NCBI GenBank assembly: GCA_009778295.1
Contig: WRKB01000296.1
Location: forward strand, 1-13,565
Origin: Betaproteobacteria bacterium
GTDB lineage: Bacteria; Desulfobacterota; Desulfovibrionia; Desulfovibrionales; Desulfovibrionaceae
Length of the DNA stretch: 13,565 nucleotides
Reading direction: 5' to 3'
Shown here: piece by piece, positions 5,964-13,565 of the stretch
Numbering within the stretch: position 1 is the first letter of the stretch
Layout: each line of letters starts with the position of its first letter
The notes under the pieces: model-generated
Database searches by the model: none
Told to the model about the DNA's origin: nothing
Seen by the model: the letters and a program-made list of their open reading frames with translations, nothing else
Position numbers and translations under genes: made by a program

Positions 5964-6986
5964 TTACGGATTAATGATGTTGACTTCGGCACGGCGGTTC
6001 ATAAAGCGGCCGAAGGAGGAACTATTGTCATAGTAGTAGGACACGCCACGACCATCATCAACGAGGATCTTGTTCTTCAGGCCGGCCTTTTCAAGGTAAT
6101 TTTTCACAGCCTTAGCGCGATTTTCAGACAGGGTCTGGTTGGCCTGCTTTTTGCCGGTGACATCAGCCCAGCCGACGATGCTGAGTTTTTCTTCAGGACG
6201 AGTCTTCAGAATAGCGGCATACCGGTCAAGGGTGGCGGTGGCGACCTTGTCCAGGTTATACTTGCCAATCGCGAAATGCACGGTGCGTAAGGTGATGATG
6301 TCCTTGGGCTGGGTGGCTTCGTAGCAGAAGACCTTCTTCACGAACTGGTCAGCCAGTTCGTCGACGGCCACGATCTCAGTGGCATCCACCAGGACGGAAC
6401 CGGGCTTCAACGCAGCGATATTCTTCAGGTTAGCCGCTCCCCGCTTAGTATCGGCAAGGCTCACGATGTGGATAGTGGCATTGGGATTGGCGGCATAGAT
6501 GGCCTGAGCGCCGGCAACAGGGTCTTTGCCGAGGTTCTTTTCTCCATCGGTAAGCAGAATGATGGCGGTCTTGCCGGGCAGAGCGCTGATAGCGGAGGCC
6601 TGAGCAACAAAGTCATCGCCCATCGGAGTCAAGCGGCCGTAAATGGTCTGACCGTTCTTCAGGGACCAGATACCCTTGTTAAGAGCGTCTCTATCCCAAG
6701 CGCCAGCTGCAACAACCGTAGACTTGGGGGCAAAGGTGAACAAACCGGCGTTATAGCCCAAGGTCGGCAGCTTGGCGTTAATTTTCGCCATAGCCTGTTT
6801 GGCCACGTCAATCTTCTCTTCTTTGTATACCTTGTGGGTCATCATCATGGAGCCGGAATAATCAACTAAAAACAGGAAGCTATCCTGACACTTGATATGG
6901 GCGCCCAGCGTCTGGTGCGCAATGGCCACGCCTCCCCAACACAGAACCAGTGCAAAAATACCCGCAAGAATGGAAACCTTTTTCAT
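5964..6986 (-). CDS. Exported VWA-domain/OmpA-like peptidoglycan-binding fusion protein
   Basis: A 340-residue protein. Residues 1-23 form a Sec signal peptide (cleavage near AIA-HQ); Cys16 is not in a proper lipobox. A von Willebrand A domain follows (about 35-215) with a full metal-ion site: D42-x-S44-x-S46 in VDYSGSM, T120 in RLTPMGDD, D147 in LLTDGE. C33 and C221 flank the domain and may form a disulfide. Residues 232-340 are an OmpA C-terminal domain: VHFAIGKYNLD, GWADVTG (D275) and LSENRA (R290), the residues that hold peptidoglycan in OmpA. The protein is likely periplasmic, anchored to the wall, with the VWA domain gripping a partner in a metal-dependent way. GAGGAGG lies 4 nt before the ATG. 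It appears monocistronic, with its own long leader and a strong terminator. Confidence 0.88.
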   Translation of the reverse strand: MKKVSILAGIFALVLCWGGVAIAHQTLGAHIKCQDSFLFLVDYSGSMMMTHKVYKEEKIDVAKQAMAKINAKLPTLGYNAGLFTFAPKSTVVAAGAWDRDALNKGIWSLKNGQTIYGRLTPMGDDFVAQASAISALPGKTAIILLTDGEKNLGKDPVAGAQAIYAANPNATIHIVSLADTKRGAANLKNIAALKPGSVLVDATEIVAVDELADQFVKKVFCYEATQPKDIITLRTVHFAIGKYNLDKVATATLDRYAAILKTRPEEKLSIVGWADVTGKKQANQTLSENRAKAVKNYLEKAGLKNKILVDDGRGVSYYYDNSSSFGRFMNRRAEVNIINP

Positions 6987-7084
6987 ACTACCTCCTCATG
7001 ATCTCAATGTCCTGGCCCTATGCCAGATTTTGCAAGGTGCTTTCCTCAAAAAATCCAGAAAAACCACAGGCTGTTAAAAATTAC

Positions 7085-7228
7085 ATGCCTTGTGGCGTCT
7101 CTTTTTCCTCTCTCAAAAACTCCGGCGTTTTTGAGAGTTCCCTGTTGAAAATTGCATCTCCCCCGCCAAACAACCATTACCACATTCCTACCTTCCGGCG
7201 GGATAAAAACCGTTTCCCAACAAGGCAT
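7085..7228 (-). ncRNA. Candidate structured leader RNA of the VWA-OmpA gene
   Basis: A closing stem pairs ACAAGGCAT with ATGCCTTGT (7220-7228 with 7085-7093, perfect 9 bp). Inside it are a perfect 11-bp hairpin (7110-7120 with 7127-7137, loop of 6) and a 6-bp GC stem (7162-7167 with 7197-7202), together suggesting a three-way junction. GGGAAACGG...TATCCC could form instead of the GC stem. It lies within the predicted 5' leader about 100 nt before the start codon. It matches no riboswitch class that I recognise by eye. Confidence 0.4.
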
Positions 7229-7258
7229 TCAATATTGCTGCTGCCCCACAGTCCATGC

Positions 7259-7286
7259 AGCATACAATTTTTCCATATTTTGTCAT
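7259..7286 (-). promoter_or_regulatory. Probable promoter of the VWA-OmpA gene
   Basis: On the minus strand ATGACA (7281-7286, five of six to the -35 consensus) is followed after 16 bases by TATGCT (7259-7264, four of six). The start would be near 7250, giving an untranslated leader of about 260 nt. The spacer is A/T-rich. Confidence 0.45.
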
Positions 7287-7344
7287 AAACCGACTTACTA
7301 ATATCACGTCACTGTATGCTCTGCAAGCCGGGAAGTCGCAAAAT

Positions 7345-7375
7345 CAAAAAAAAACGGGAGAGCGCAAACTCCCTG
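7345..7375 (-). terminator. Rho-independent terminator downstream of rpoD
   Basis: On the minus strand a GGGAG/CTCCC stem with an 8-base loop (7356-7360 and 7369-7373) is followed by G and nine T's (7346-7354). It lies about 220 bases after the rpoD stop and just before the next promoter. Confidence 0.75.
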
Positions 7376-7593
7376 GATACGTTAAAAGAAGTACTGATAA
7401 ATGAAGACCTTTGCTGGCCGTCAGTCATTCCCTAAACGCATTTTCATTTTGAGCTTCCCGCTTGACGGCGAACAACCGCTGCTGTCACCATCCGCAAGCG
7501 GGCAAAAACCCGCTGACGGCTGCCGCAAGCTCGCGGCGGGGTGTACTGGCGCAAATCCTTGCAAAGCGCGCCCACCTGTTCAAAATAACTGCT
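7376..7593 (-). other. Untranslated region between the rpoD stop and its terminator
   Basis: No gene is supported here. A 6-bp hairpin AGCGGG/CCCGCT with a six-base loop lies at 7497-7514, without a T-tract behind it. CCGCAAGC occurs at 7492-7499 and 7523-7530. On the minus strand GCCGTCA followed by (A)GCGGG occurs twice. A plus-strand frame (7401-7691) runs antisense into rpoD and is not believed. Confidence 0.4.
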
Positions 7594-9369
7594 CTAATTT
7601 TCGTAATACGATCGCAAGACCTGGCTGCGCACCGGATGGCGAAGCTTGCGTAAGGCCTTCGCTTCAATCTGGCGAATGCGCTCACGGGTGACATTGAAAA
7701 GTTTCCCCACTTCTTCCAGGGTGTGATCCGACTTTTCGCTGATACCGAAACGTTTGCGCAACACTTGTTCCTCACGTGGCGTCAAATCCGCAAGCACAGC
7801 GGCGAGCTGTTCAGACAGCTTGGTATTGATGACTTCTTCCGCTGGAGCAATGGCTTTCTTGTCTTCAATAAAATCACCGAGGCTGGAGTCTTCTTCGTCG
7901 CCAATGGGCGTTTCAAGCGAGATAGGCTCCTTGGCGATTTTCAAAACTTTCTTCACTTTATCCACAGGATATTCCATACGCTCGGCAATTTCCTCGGGCG
8001 TGGGATCACGGCCCAGATCCTGCACCAGATATCGCGAGGTGCGAATCAGCTTGTTGATCGTTTCGATCATATGCACCGGAATACGAATAGTGCGCGCCTG
8101 ATCGGCAATGGCGCGCGTTATGGCCTGACGTATCCACCAGGTTGCATAGGTAGAAAACTTGTATCCGCGCTGATATTCGAACTTATCCACAGCTTTCATC
8201 AAGCCGATATTGCCTTCCTGGATAAGGTCAAGAAACTGCAGACCTCTATTGGTATATTTTTTTGCGATGGACACCACAAGGCGCAGATTGGAACGGATCA
8301 GCTCCTGTTTGGCGCGCATGGCGGCAGAATTTCCGCGTTTGATACGCCACAGCACTTCCTCAAGATCCGTCACATGATGACAGCATCTTTCCTGCAGGCG
8401 TTGCAGGATTTCGATTTTGCCAATAATCATTTCTTTGAAAGAAAATAGTTCGTCCACGCTCATGCGCAACATTTCTGCCGCCGCATTTGGATTTACTTCA
8501 CGCGCTTCCAAACCTCTGAACAACTCCTGAATTTCACCCTGTGTACGACCCGTGGAAAGAATGTACGCGGACAAGTCGCGCTGGCAGTTGTGCATCTGCC
8601 GCACATAATCCTCGACCGTCTCAATGATACGGTCGAGCAGCGTCTTTTCCAGCTTGATGTCGCGCAGGCGAGTGACGATTTCTTCCTTGAACTGAAGAAT
8701 ATCCTTCTGGATACTGGCGACCCTCCGTTCCAGAGTGCAACATTCATCCAGTTTGGCATAGATGCGCTTTTTTTTGCGGAAGGTCTGCTTGATTTCCTCT
8801 AAAAGCAGAATAACCCGCGTGCGTTGATTCATTTCATCTTCGCTGGGATCATCCTCCTCAATGGTCTTGACCACATCTTTAAGCTTGATACGGTTCTGCT
8901 TGAGGTCTTCCCCGACATTGATGAGTTCTTCCACCGCCACAGGGACTTCAACCAGCGCGTAGAGTACATCCTGCTCGCCGGTTTCGATTTTTTTGGCGAT
9001 GACGACCTCTCCATCGCGGTCCAGCAGAGGTACCGCGCCCATTTCCCGCAGATACATACGCACCGGATCCGTGCTACGCGAAGAATAATCCGCAGATTCC
9101 TCGTCTTCGGCAAGATCGAGGCTATTCTCGGCGGCAGGCACTTCGTCATCGGTTTCACTCGAAGTCATGGAAATTTTTTTGCCTTCCTTCTCCGAGTCCA
9201 CGATAACGATTTCAAGCTGATCGAAAATGCCGATGATTTCCTCAAACTGCTCGGGCGTCCCCATTTCTACCGGCAACGCCTTGTTGACTTCGTCGAAAGT
9301 CAGAAAACCCACAGCCTTGCCTTTGGCAATCAACGACTTGATCTGCTGAATATCCTTGAGATTACTCAT
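7594..9369 (-). CDS. rpoD: RNA polymerase primary sigma factor RpoD (sigma-70)
   Basis: A 591-residue sigma factor. Region 1.1 spans about residues 1-60 (starts [18 protein letters not shown]) and is followed by an acidic stretch (70-95). Region 1.2 is at 100-132 ([17 protein letters not shown]), followed by a large non-conserved insert rich in Glu and Lys up to about 345. Region 2 is at 354-430 ([32 protein letters not shown], the -10 reader [18 protein letters not shown]). Region 3 is at 431-515, and region 4 at 528-585 with the -35 reading helix [19 protein letters not shown]. It directs core polymerase to housekeeping promoters. I start at the ATG at 9369, where AAAGGA lies 6 nt upstream. 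The start overlaps the dnaG stop by 8 bases, implying translational coupling, as in the classical macromolecular-synthesis operon. Confidence 0.97.
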   Translation of the reverse strand: MSNLKDIQQIKSLIAKGKAVGFLTFDEVNKALPVEMGTPEQFEEIIGIFDQLEIVIVDSEKEGKKISMTSSETDDEVPAAENSLDLAEDEESADYSSRSTDPVRMYLREMGAVPLLDRDGEVVIAKKIETGEQDVLYALVEVPVAVEELINVGEDLKQNRIKLKDVVKTIEEDDPSEDEMNQRTRVILLLEEIKQTFRKKKRIYAKLDECCTLERRVASIQKDILQFKEEIVTRLRDIKLEKTLLDRIIETVEDYVRQMHNCQRDLSAYILSTGRTQGEIQELFRGLEAREVNPNAAAEMLRMSVDELFSFKEMIIGKIEILQRLQERCCHHVTDLEEVLWRIKRGNSAAMRAKQELIRSNLRLVVSIAKKYTNRGLQFLDLIQEGNIGLMKAVDKFEYQRGYKFSTYATWWIRQAITRAIADQARTIRIPVHMIETINKLIRTSRYLVQDLGRDPTPEEIAERMEYPVDKVKKVLKIAKEPISLETPIGDEEDSSLGDFIEDKKAIAPAEEVINTKLSEQLAAVLADLTPREEQVLRKRFGISEKSDHTLEEVGKLFNVTRERIRQIEAKALRKLRHPVRSQVLRSYYEN

Positions 9370-11113
9370 CATCCGTCCTTTGCGTTTCGCGTAACGCAAC
9401 AATATACTCCATATCGGCGGTAAAGTCATCTGTCCCGGCAGCTCCGCGAAGGGCCGCAGCAACAGAGCTGCTTACCATTCTTTTATGTAGCGCTGCAATT
9501 TTTCGCAACAAAGGCACACGTTCCCCTTCTTCATTGTCCAGGGGCGGAGCCTCCCCCGTACGGCAACGCATCCAAAATGCCTTTTCCTGTTCATCCAGAT
9601 GGTACTGGATTTCATCTGCCGGATGCGCAAAAAACTTTTTCCATAAATTTCGTCCCCTGGATGTCCGCAAAAAAACATCCGCGCCCGCTTCCTGCAAATC
9701 CTGGCATCTGTGCGGGTAACGCGCCATAAAGCGCAAAATCTGTCGCTCAAAGTCCAGACCCGTTCCACCGGCACCAGAGGAAGCTATTCCCTTGCCTGGC
9801 GCCACAGCGCCCTTTTGCCGGGCAATCACCCCGCCTTTCAGCTCCGCCTCGCTCAAGTTGAGCGCATGGGCCAAACTTGAAGCAAACTGGTAATACAACT
9901 CCGGCAATTCGACCAGGTCCTTCAAAAAATCCCGCGCCCAAATCACAGCTTCACGTGGGGCCATATGGCGCTTCACCGTCTCCAGACAAAAGCGCAAGCC
10001 ATCCGGCGCGGCGGCCAACAATTTTTCAAAGGCCTCCCCCCCCTGCCCGTGCAAAAGCTCATCAACATCTTGCCCATGCGGCAGCAGCACTACCTTGCAA
10101 GCAATCCCTCGCGGCAGCAGCAGACCGCAGGCCCGTTGCGCGGCCTTGCGTCCGGCTGTATCGCCGTCAAACAGCAGGGTAACCTGCGATGTAAAACCCG
10201 AAAGACGCTTCACCTGCTCCGATGTAAGCGCCGTACCCAACACCCCCACCGCATGCTCATAGCCAAACTGATGGAGCGTGAGCACATCCATGTAACCTTC
10301 GGTCAGCAGTACGGTTCCCTTAACAGCTATATGCCGCCGCGCCTGCGACAGCGCATAGAGCTGATCGCCTTTTTTGTAGATGGTCGAATCCGCGCTGTTA
10401 ATATACTTGGCTTCGTCCTCATTTCCGATGATCCGACCCCCGAACGCGATCACTTGGTTGGACAGGTTGCGGATGGGGAAGATCAGGCGCCCCCGGAAAC
10501 GATCATAGGTTCGGCTATAACCGCCTTTATTACTTTGACCAAGCAAGCCTGACTTTACCGCAAGCGATTCGTCACAACCGCTGCGGCGCAGGACATCTAC
10601 CAAATCCCGCCACTCAGGCAACGCGTAACCGAGACCAAAGCGCTCGACCTGTTCTTTGTCTACGCCTCGCCGTTCTATATACGCGCGGCATGCAACTCCG
10701 CCCGCGCCTGCGAGATTCTGCGCGTAGTGCGCGGCAGCCAGCTCATACATACGCAGTATCTGCTGCCGTTCACTGTGTCGCCGCTGCGGCCCGGCGCCAT
10801 CGCCAGCCGAACTGCCATCCTGCAGCGTACCCAACTCAATCCCGGCCTCAACCGCCAATTGTTCCAGGCATTCTCTAAAATCCAGACCGTTGATCCTGCC
10901 ATAAAAATCGAATAAATCGCCAGAAGCTTGACAGCCAAAACAATAAAAAAGCCCCGTGTCCTCGTTAATAGAAAACGAAGGCTTGGTCTCCTGGTGAAAC
11001 GGGCAAGGCGCCATCCAGCGCAAACCGTTGCGCTTCAGCTCTACATAGCGCCGCGCTATGTCCACCAGCTTCAGGCGTTCTTTTATAGCCCGTATGGCAT
11101 CACGTTTTTGCAT
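9362..11113 (-). CDS. dnaG: DNA primase DnaG
   Basis: A 583-residue bacterial primase (586 if a TTG at 11122 is used). The CHC2 zinc finger is C37-x2-H40-x17-C58-x2-C61 (CPFH...CFGC). The RNA polymerase core follows, with [20 protein letters not shown] (195-214) and FGGRIIG (224-230). The Toprim catalytic site is E272 in TEGYMD and D316/D318 in [12 protein letters not shown]. The C-terminal third is diverged and should be the DnaB-helicase binding part. It makes RNA primers at the replication fork. I prefer the ATG at 11113, but neither start has a visible Shine-Dalgarno. An extended -10 (TG-C-TATAAA) ends only about 10 bases before the ATG, so a short or leaderless transcript is possible in addition to read-through from mutS2, 110 bases upstream. 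Confidence 0.95.
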   Translation of the reverse strand: MQKRDAIRAIKERLKLVDIARRYVELKRNGLRWMAPCPFHQETKPSFSINEDTGLFYCFGCQASGDLFDFYGRINGLDFRECLEQLAVEAGIELGTLQDGSSAGDGAGPQRRHSERQQILRMYELAAAHYAQNLAGAGGVACRAYIERRGVDKEQVERFGLGYALPEWRDLVDVLRRSGCDESLAVKSGLLGQSNKGGYSRTYDRFRGRLIFPIRNLSNQVIAFGGRIIGNEDEAKYINSADSTIYKKGDQLYALSQARRHIAVKGTVLLTEGYMDVLTLHQFGYEHAVGVLGTALTSEQVKRLSGFTSQVTLLFDGDTAGRKAAQRACGLLLPRGIACKVVLLPHGQDVDELLHGQGGEAFEKLLAAAPDGLRFCLETVKRHMAPREAVIWARDFLKDLVELPELYYQFASSLAHALNLSEAELKGGVIARQKGAVAPGKGIASSGAGGTGLDFERQILRFMARYPHRCQDLQEAGADVFLRTSRGRNLWKKFFAHPADEIQYHLDEQEKAFWMRCRTGEAPPLDNEEGERVPLLRKIAALHKRMVSSSVAAALRGAAGTDDFTADMEYIVALRETQRTDDE

Positions 11114-11132
11114 AGCAATCAATTTTATAGCA
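11114..11132 (-). promoter_or_regulatory. Extended -10 element immediately upstream of dnaG
   Basis: On the minus strand TGCTATAAA lies just before the dnaG start, matching the extended -10 form TGnTATAAT. No good -35 sits 17 bases upstream. A transcript from it would begin within a few bases of the ATG. Confidence 0.35.
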
Positions 11133-11202
11133 TGTCTTTTTTGATACCACGCATCTTCAACAGGGCTGGGATACTGAAGATCGTGTCAGCTCCGGCATGT
11201 CC

Positions 11203-11223
11203 CGGCGGCAATGAATACCGCCG
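11203..11223 (-). repeat. GC-rich hairpin right after mutS2
   Basis: CGGCGG (11203-11208) and CCGCCG (11218-11223) form a 6-bp stem with a 9-base loop that abuts the mutS2 stop codon. No T-tract follows, so it is more likely an RNA end-protecting or processing stem than a full terminator. Confidence 0.45.
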
Positions 11224-13542
11224 TTATTTAAATATAACCATCGTCATGCCGTCGCCCCCCAGCTCTTCCGGCGCGAGGGTAAAACTGTCAATGCCGGGAA
11301 AGGTACGTAAAAAATTGTGTACCTCGCGACGCAGTACACCGGTGCCGCGTCCATGGACAATTTCCGTGCCTTCAAGGTTCGCAAGCAGAGCCTTGTCGAG
11401 AAAGGCCCCAAGCTCACTCAGCGCCACATCGGCCCGTTTACCGCGCAAATCAAGACGTAGCGACAGCCCCTTCCCGTTCGGCCCCTGCACGCGTTGAGGA
11501 GATAGAGAATCGCCATTCTGAGCTGACACTTCAATATCACGAGGATCAGCCCATAGAGATACTCCGTTCATATCAAGACGAACACGGTTCTTGCGCGCAT
11601 CGGTTTCAAGAATGCCGGCCAGCCTCCCGAACGGACGGTACCTTACGCGCTGACCCGGCCTGAGTGCGGCGACTTCCGGCATGGACGGAACTTCCTGCCC
11701 CGGAGCAGGCTTGGCAAGCGACGCACGCAGGCGCGACATCTCTTTTAAAGCCTGCTTGTGAGTGGCGCGGCCTTCCTTCCAGGCCCGCATGAGGCCGTTA
11801 GCCTTGGCGCATATTTCTTCATACAAATTCTGGCGTTCCCGCTCAAAGCGCTCCTGAAGCTTCTCCTGCTTGACACGCTGGCGTTCCCGCTCCTGTCTCA
11901 ATCCCTGGATCTCCGATTCGCGGGTCACGGCAAGTTCGTTCAGGCGCGCAATAATTTGCCCGGCATCTTCCGAACCCGGCAGAAGATACTGGGAAGCCCG
12001 TTGCAGAATGTTCTCCGGCAGGCCGTGCTCACGGGCCACATCAAAGGCCTGGCTGCTGCCGACCTGATCGTAGGCCAGACGAAAAAGCGGTTTTTTGGTG
12101 GCCGGGTCAAACAAAACCGAGGCGGCGCGCACCGAAGGACGGCTGAGAGCATACAGCTTAAGGGCCGGAAAATGCGTGGCCGCCACCACGAACACCCCGA
12201 GCGAGAGAGCCTCGTCCAATACAGCCTGAGCCAAGGCCGCCCCCTGTGCGGGATCTGTACCGGCACCAAACTCATCAAGCAGCATCAGGCTGCGGCTGTC
12301 AAGCTGTCCCCATAGCTCGGCAAGATAACGTATCTGCGCGGTAAACGTGGAAAGATTGTCATCCAGGCTCTGCTCATCCCCGATAAAGGCGTGGATATCC
12401 GTCCATACAGGCAAACGGGAACCTTTGCCTACAGGCACGGGTAGCCCGGTCAGCGCCAACGCGCTGATAAGTCCCAGAGTCTTGAGACAGACGGTTTTGC
12501 CGCCTGCATTGCCTCCGGAAATAATAAAGCCGCGCTCGTCGGGGTGCAGGATAATGTCCACGGGACGCGCCGCGCCGTTCAAAACCAACAAAGGATGGCG
12601 GGCCTGCAGCAGTTCCACGCCCTCCTCCTCGCCCAAGGTCAGGCAGACTGCGTCCAGCATATCGGCAAGTTTGCGCTGAGCCAACAGCACATCCAGGCGC
12701 ACCAAAAAATCAAAAGCCTCCCGCACCGCAGGCAGCTCTTCACGAATAAGGACTGTAAGCCAAGCCAGAACTTTGCGTTCTTCTTCGCGCTCCTGCTGTT
12801 TAAGTTCCTGGATCTGATTATTGATGTCCACCAGAAAGACGGGCTCGAAATAAAAACTTTCTCCGGTCTGCGACCAATGATGGATGATACCCTGCATGCG
12901 ACCTTTGAAATTGGCCTTGAGCGGCAACACATAGCGATCTGAGGCAAGTCCCATGAACTCGTCCTGTAGATAATGCTCCATGTTGTATTGTTTGGCGAAA
13001 TCCCGCACCTTGCGCAGGCAGTTCTGATGATGGCCGCGCAACTGCCGACGCACAAGAAGAAGATCCGGCGAACTTGCATCGCGCAGTTCAGCATCATCAT
13101 TCAGACAGCGTTCCAAAGCGCTTTGCGTCCGTCCCGGCAATGGAAAGGAAGCCAGGGCGGCAAGACGGGGCCAAGCGGCGGCTTGGGCCTGCTGCTCCCG
13201 GGTGCCGTCTTCCGCGTGGATAAGGGATATTGCGCGGCGCGCTTCACGCAACACTTCCCGCACGGCCCATAGAAGATCCGGTTCCAACAGGGCACCGCTC
13301 CCTACAAGTTGTTCGGTAAGGCGGATTTCCGGAAAGCCCCCGAAGCGATAACCGTGGTGCGCCGCCAACGTCGCCCAGGTGCTGGCTTCTTCAAAAAGTA
13401 AGGCCGCCTCGCACGCCTCATGGCAAGAAGGCTGGGGACGCAAGTGTAGAGCCGCCTCCTTACCACTCTCAGAAACACAACACTCCGCGAGACGTTGCAG
13501 AACTTTGCCGTACTCCAAGGCCTTCAGCGTACGCTCATTCAT
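11224..13542 (-). CDS. mutS2: MutS2-family ATPase with C-terminal Smr domain
   Basis: A 772-residue protein, the normal MutS2 length. It has the N-terminal core and lever/clamp helices (residues 1-330), then the ABC-type ATPase: Walker A GGNAGGKT (343-350; the family usually has GPN here), LDDNLSTFTAQI (393-404), Walker B LMLLDEFGAGTDP (419-431) and the ATHFPALK switch (455-462). A charged coiled coil spans about 520-590 (many Arg, Glu and Gln). The C-terminal Smr domain (about 690-772) has LDLRGKRAD and the HGRGTGVLR nuclease/binding motif. It lacks the mismatch-recognition domain of MutS. Family members suppress homologous recombination or split collided ribosomes (RqcU in Bacillus). The ATG at 13542 has no clear Shine-Dalgarno but lies 2 bases after a probable upstream stop, suggesting coupled translation. 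Confidence 0.95.
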   Translation of the reverse strand: MNERTLKALEYGKVLQRLAECCVSESGKEAALHLRPQPSCHEACEAALLFEEASTWATLAAHHGYRFGGFPEIRLTEQLVGSGALLEPDLLWAVREVLREARRAISLIHAEDGTREQQAQAAAWPRLAALASFPLPGRTQSALERCLNDDAELRDASSPDLLLVRRQLRGHHQNCLRKVRDFAKQYNMEHYLQDEFMGLASDRYVLPLKANFKGRMQGIIHHWSQTGESFYFEPVFLVDINNQIQELKQQEREEERKVLAWLTVLIREELPAVREAFDFLVRLDVLLAQRKLADMLDAVCLTLGEEEGVELLQARHPLLVLNGAARPVDIILHPDERGFIISGGNAGGKTVCLKTLGLISALALTGLPVPVGKGSRLPVWTDIHAFIGDEQSLDDNLSTFTAQIRYLAELWGQLDSRSLMLLDEFGAGTDPAQGAALAQAVLDEALSLGVFVVAATHFPALKLYALSRPSVRAASVLFDPATKKPLFRLAYDQVGSSQAFDVAREHGLPENILQRASQYLLPGSEDAGQIIARLNELAVTRESEIQGLRQERERQRVKQEKLQERFERERQNLYEEICAKANGLMRAWKEGRATHKQALKEMSRLRASLAKPAPGQEVPSMPEVAALRPGQRVRYRPFGRLAGILETDARKNRVRLDMNGVSLWADPRDIEVSAQNGDSLSPQRVQGPNGKGLSLRLDLRGKRADVALSELGAFLDKALLANLEGTEIVHGRGTGVLRREVHNFLRTFPGIDSFTLAPEELGGDGMTMVIFK

Positions 13543-13544
13543 GG

Positions 13545-13565
13545 TCAGGATGTGAGCTTGGCGCG
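13545..13565 (-). CDS. Possible C-terminal end of an upstream gene (off the right edge)
   Basis: On the minus strand a frame reading RAKLTS ends with TGA at 13545-13547, two bases before the mutS2 ATG. The tight spacing and the lack of a mutS2 ribosome binding site suggest an operon partner. Six codons are too few to identify it. Confidence 0.3.
   Translation of the reverse strand, partial: RAKLTS

Larger units (their letters stand above)
6987..7344. other. 358 bp spacer holding the leader and promoter of the VWA-OmpA gene
   Basis: No plausible gene is seen here on either strand. The region contains the ribosome binding site (about 6991-6997), the nested stems listed separately and a promoter at 7259-7286. 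GCAGCATACA near 7257-7266 and TGTATGCTCTGC near 7313-7324 are partly complementary and flank the promoter. Confidence 0.55.

Noticed and set aside
8824..9423. Long plus-strand open frame opposite rpoD (199 codons), and similar ones at 7723-8448
   Set aside because: They mirror the rpoD reading frame; rpoD itself has unambiguous sigma-70 domains and the antisense products have no recognisable features.
9370..9462. N-terminal extension of the rpoD frame
   Set aside because: It lies inside dnaG; family proteins begin MSNLK and the AAAGGA spacing fits the ATG at 9369.
1..13565. CRISPR array, rRNA operon or intact insertion sequence
   Set aside because: No regularly spaced repeats, rRNA-like sequence or transposase frame with terminal repeats was seen on either strand.

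Overview
The window looks like a chromosomal segment of a Desulfovibrio-like sulfate reducer (Desulfovibrionaceae). The main reason is the right half, a minus-strand mutS2-dnaG-rpoD block whose RpoD N-terminus and DnaG zinc region match what I recall of that family. The high-GC housekeeping genes with Sec-exported envelope proteins also fit. The genus is inferred from remembered protein families, not from a search.

Left part (1-2662): an accessory region. At the left edge lie the start of a hicB antitoxin and a hicA toxin gene whose last codons are out of frame. About 500 bp of apparently decayed coding sequence follow, then a small membrane protein gene, then an AT-richer gene for a stand-alone PD-(D/E)XK nuclease of the NucS/DUF91 type. 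This region abuts the 3' end of a tRNA-Ala(CGC) gene, a classic place for island integration.

Middle (2663-7344): tRNA-Ala with its promoter and terminator; an exported GlcG/HbpS-family protein; a plus-strand MdtD-type DHA2 drug exporter; a convergent DinB-superfamily protein; and an exported VWA-OmpA fusion protein. Two large inverted repeats that share a 14-base word lie upstream of the glcG-like and dinB-like genes. The VWA-OmpA gene has a strong terminator. Its roughly 260-nt untranslated leader contains a nested set of perfect stems, the best candidate in the window for an undescribed regulatory RNA.

Right part (7345-13565): the replication/transcription block, read leftward. It runs from the last codons of an unknown upstream gene through mutS2 and dnaG to rpoD, whose start overlaps the dnaG stop. 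A Rho-independent terminator lies about 220 nt after rpoD. MutS2 acts on stalled or collided ribosomes or on recombination intermediates, DnaG makes replication primers, and RpoD is the primary sigma factor. I found no CRISPR array, intact insertion sequence or rRNA gene.
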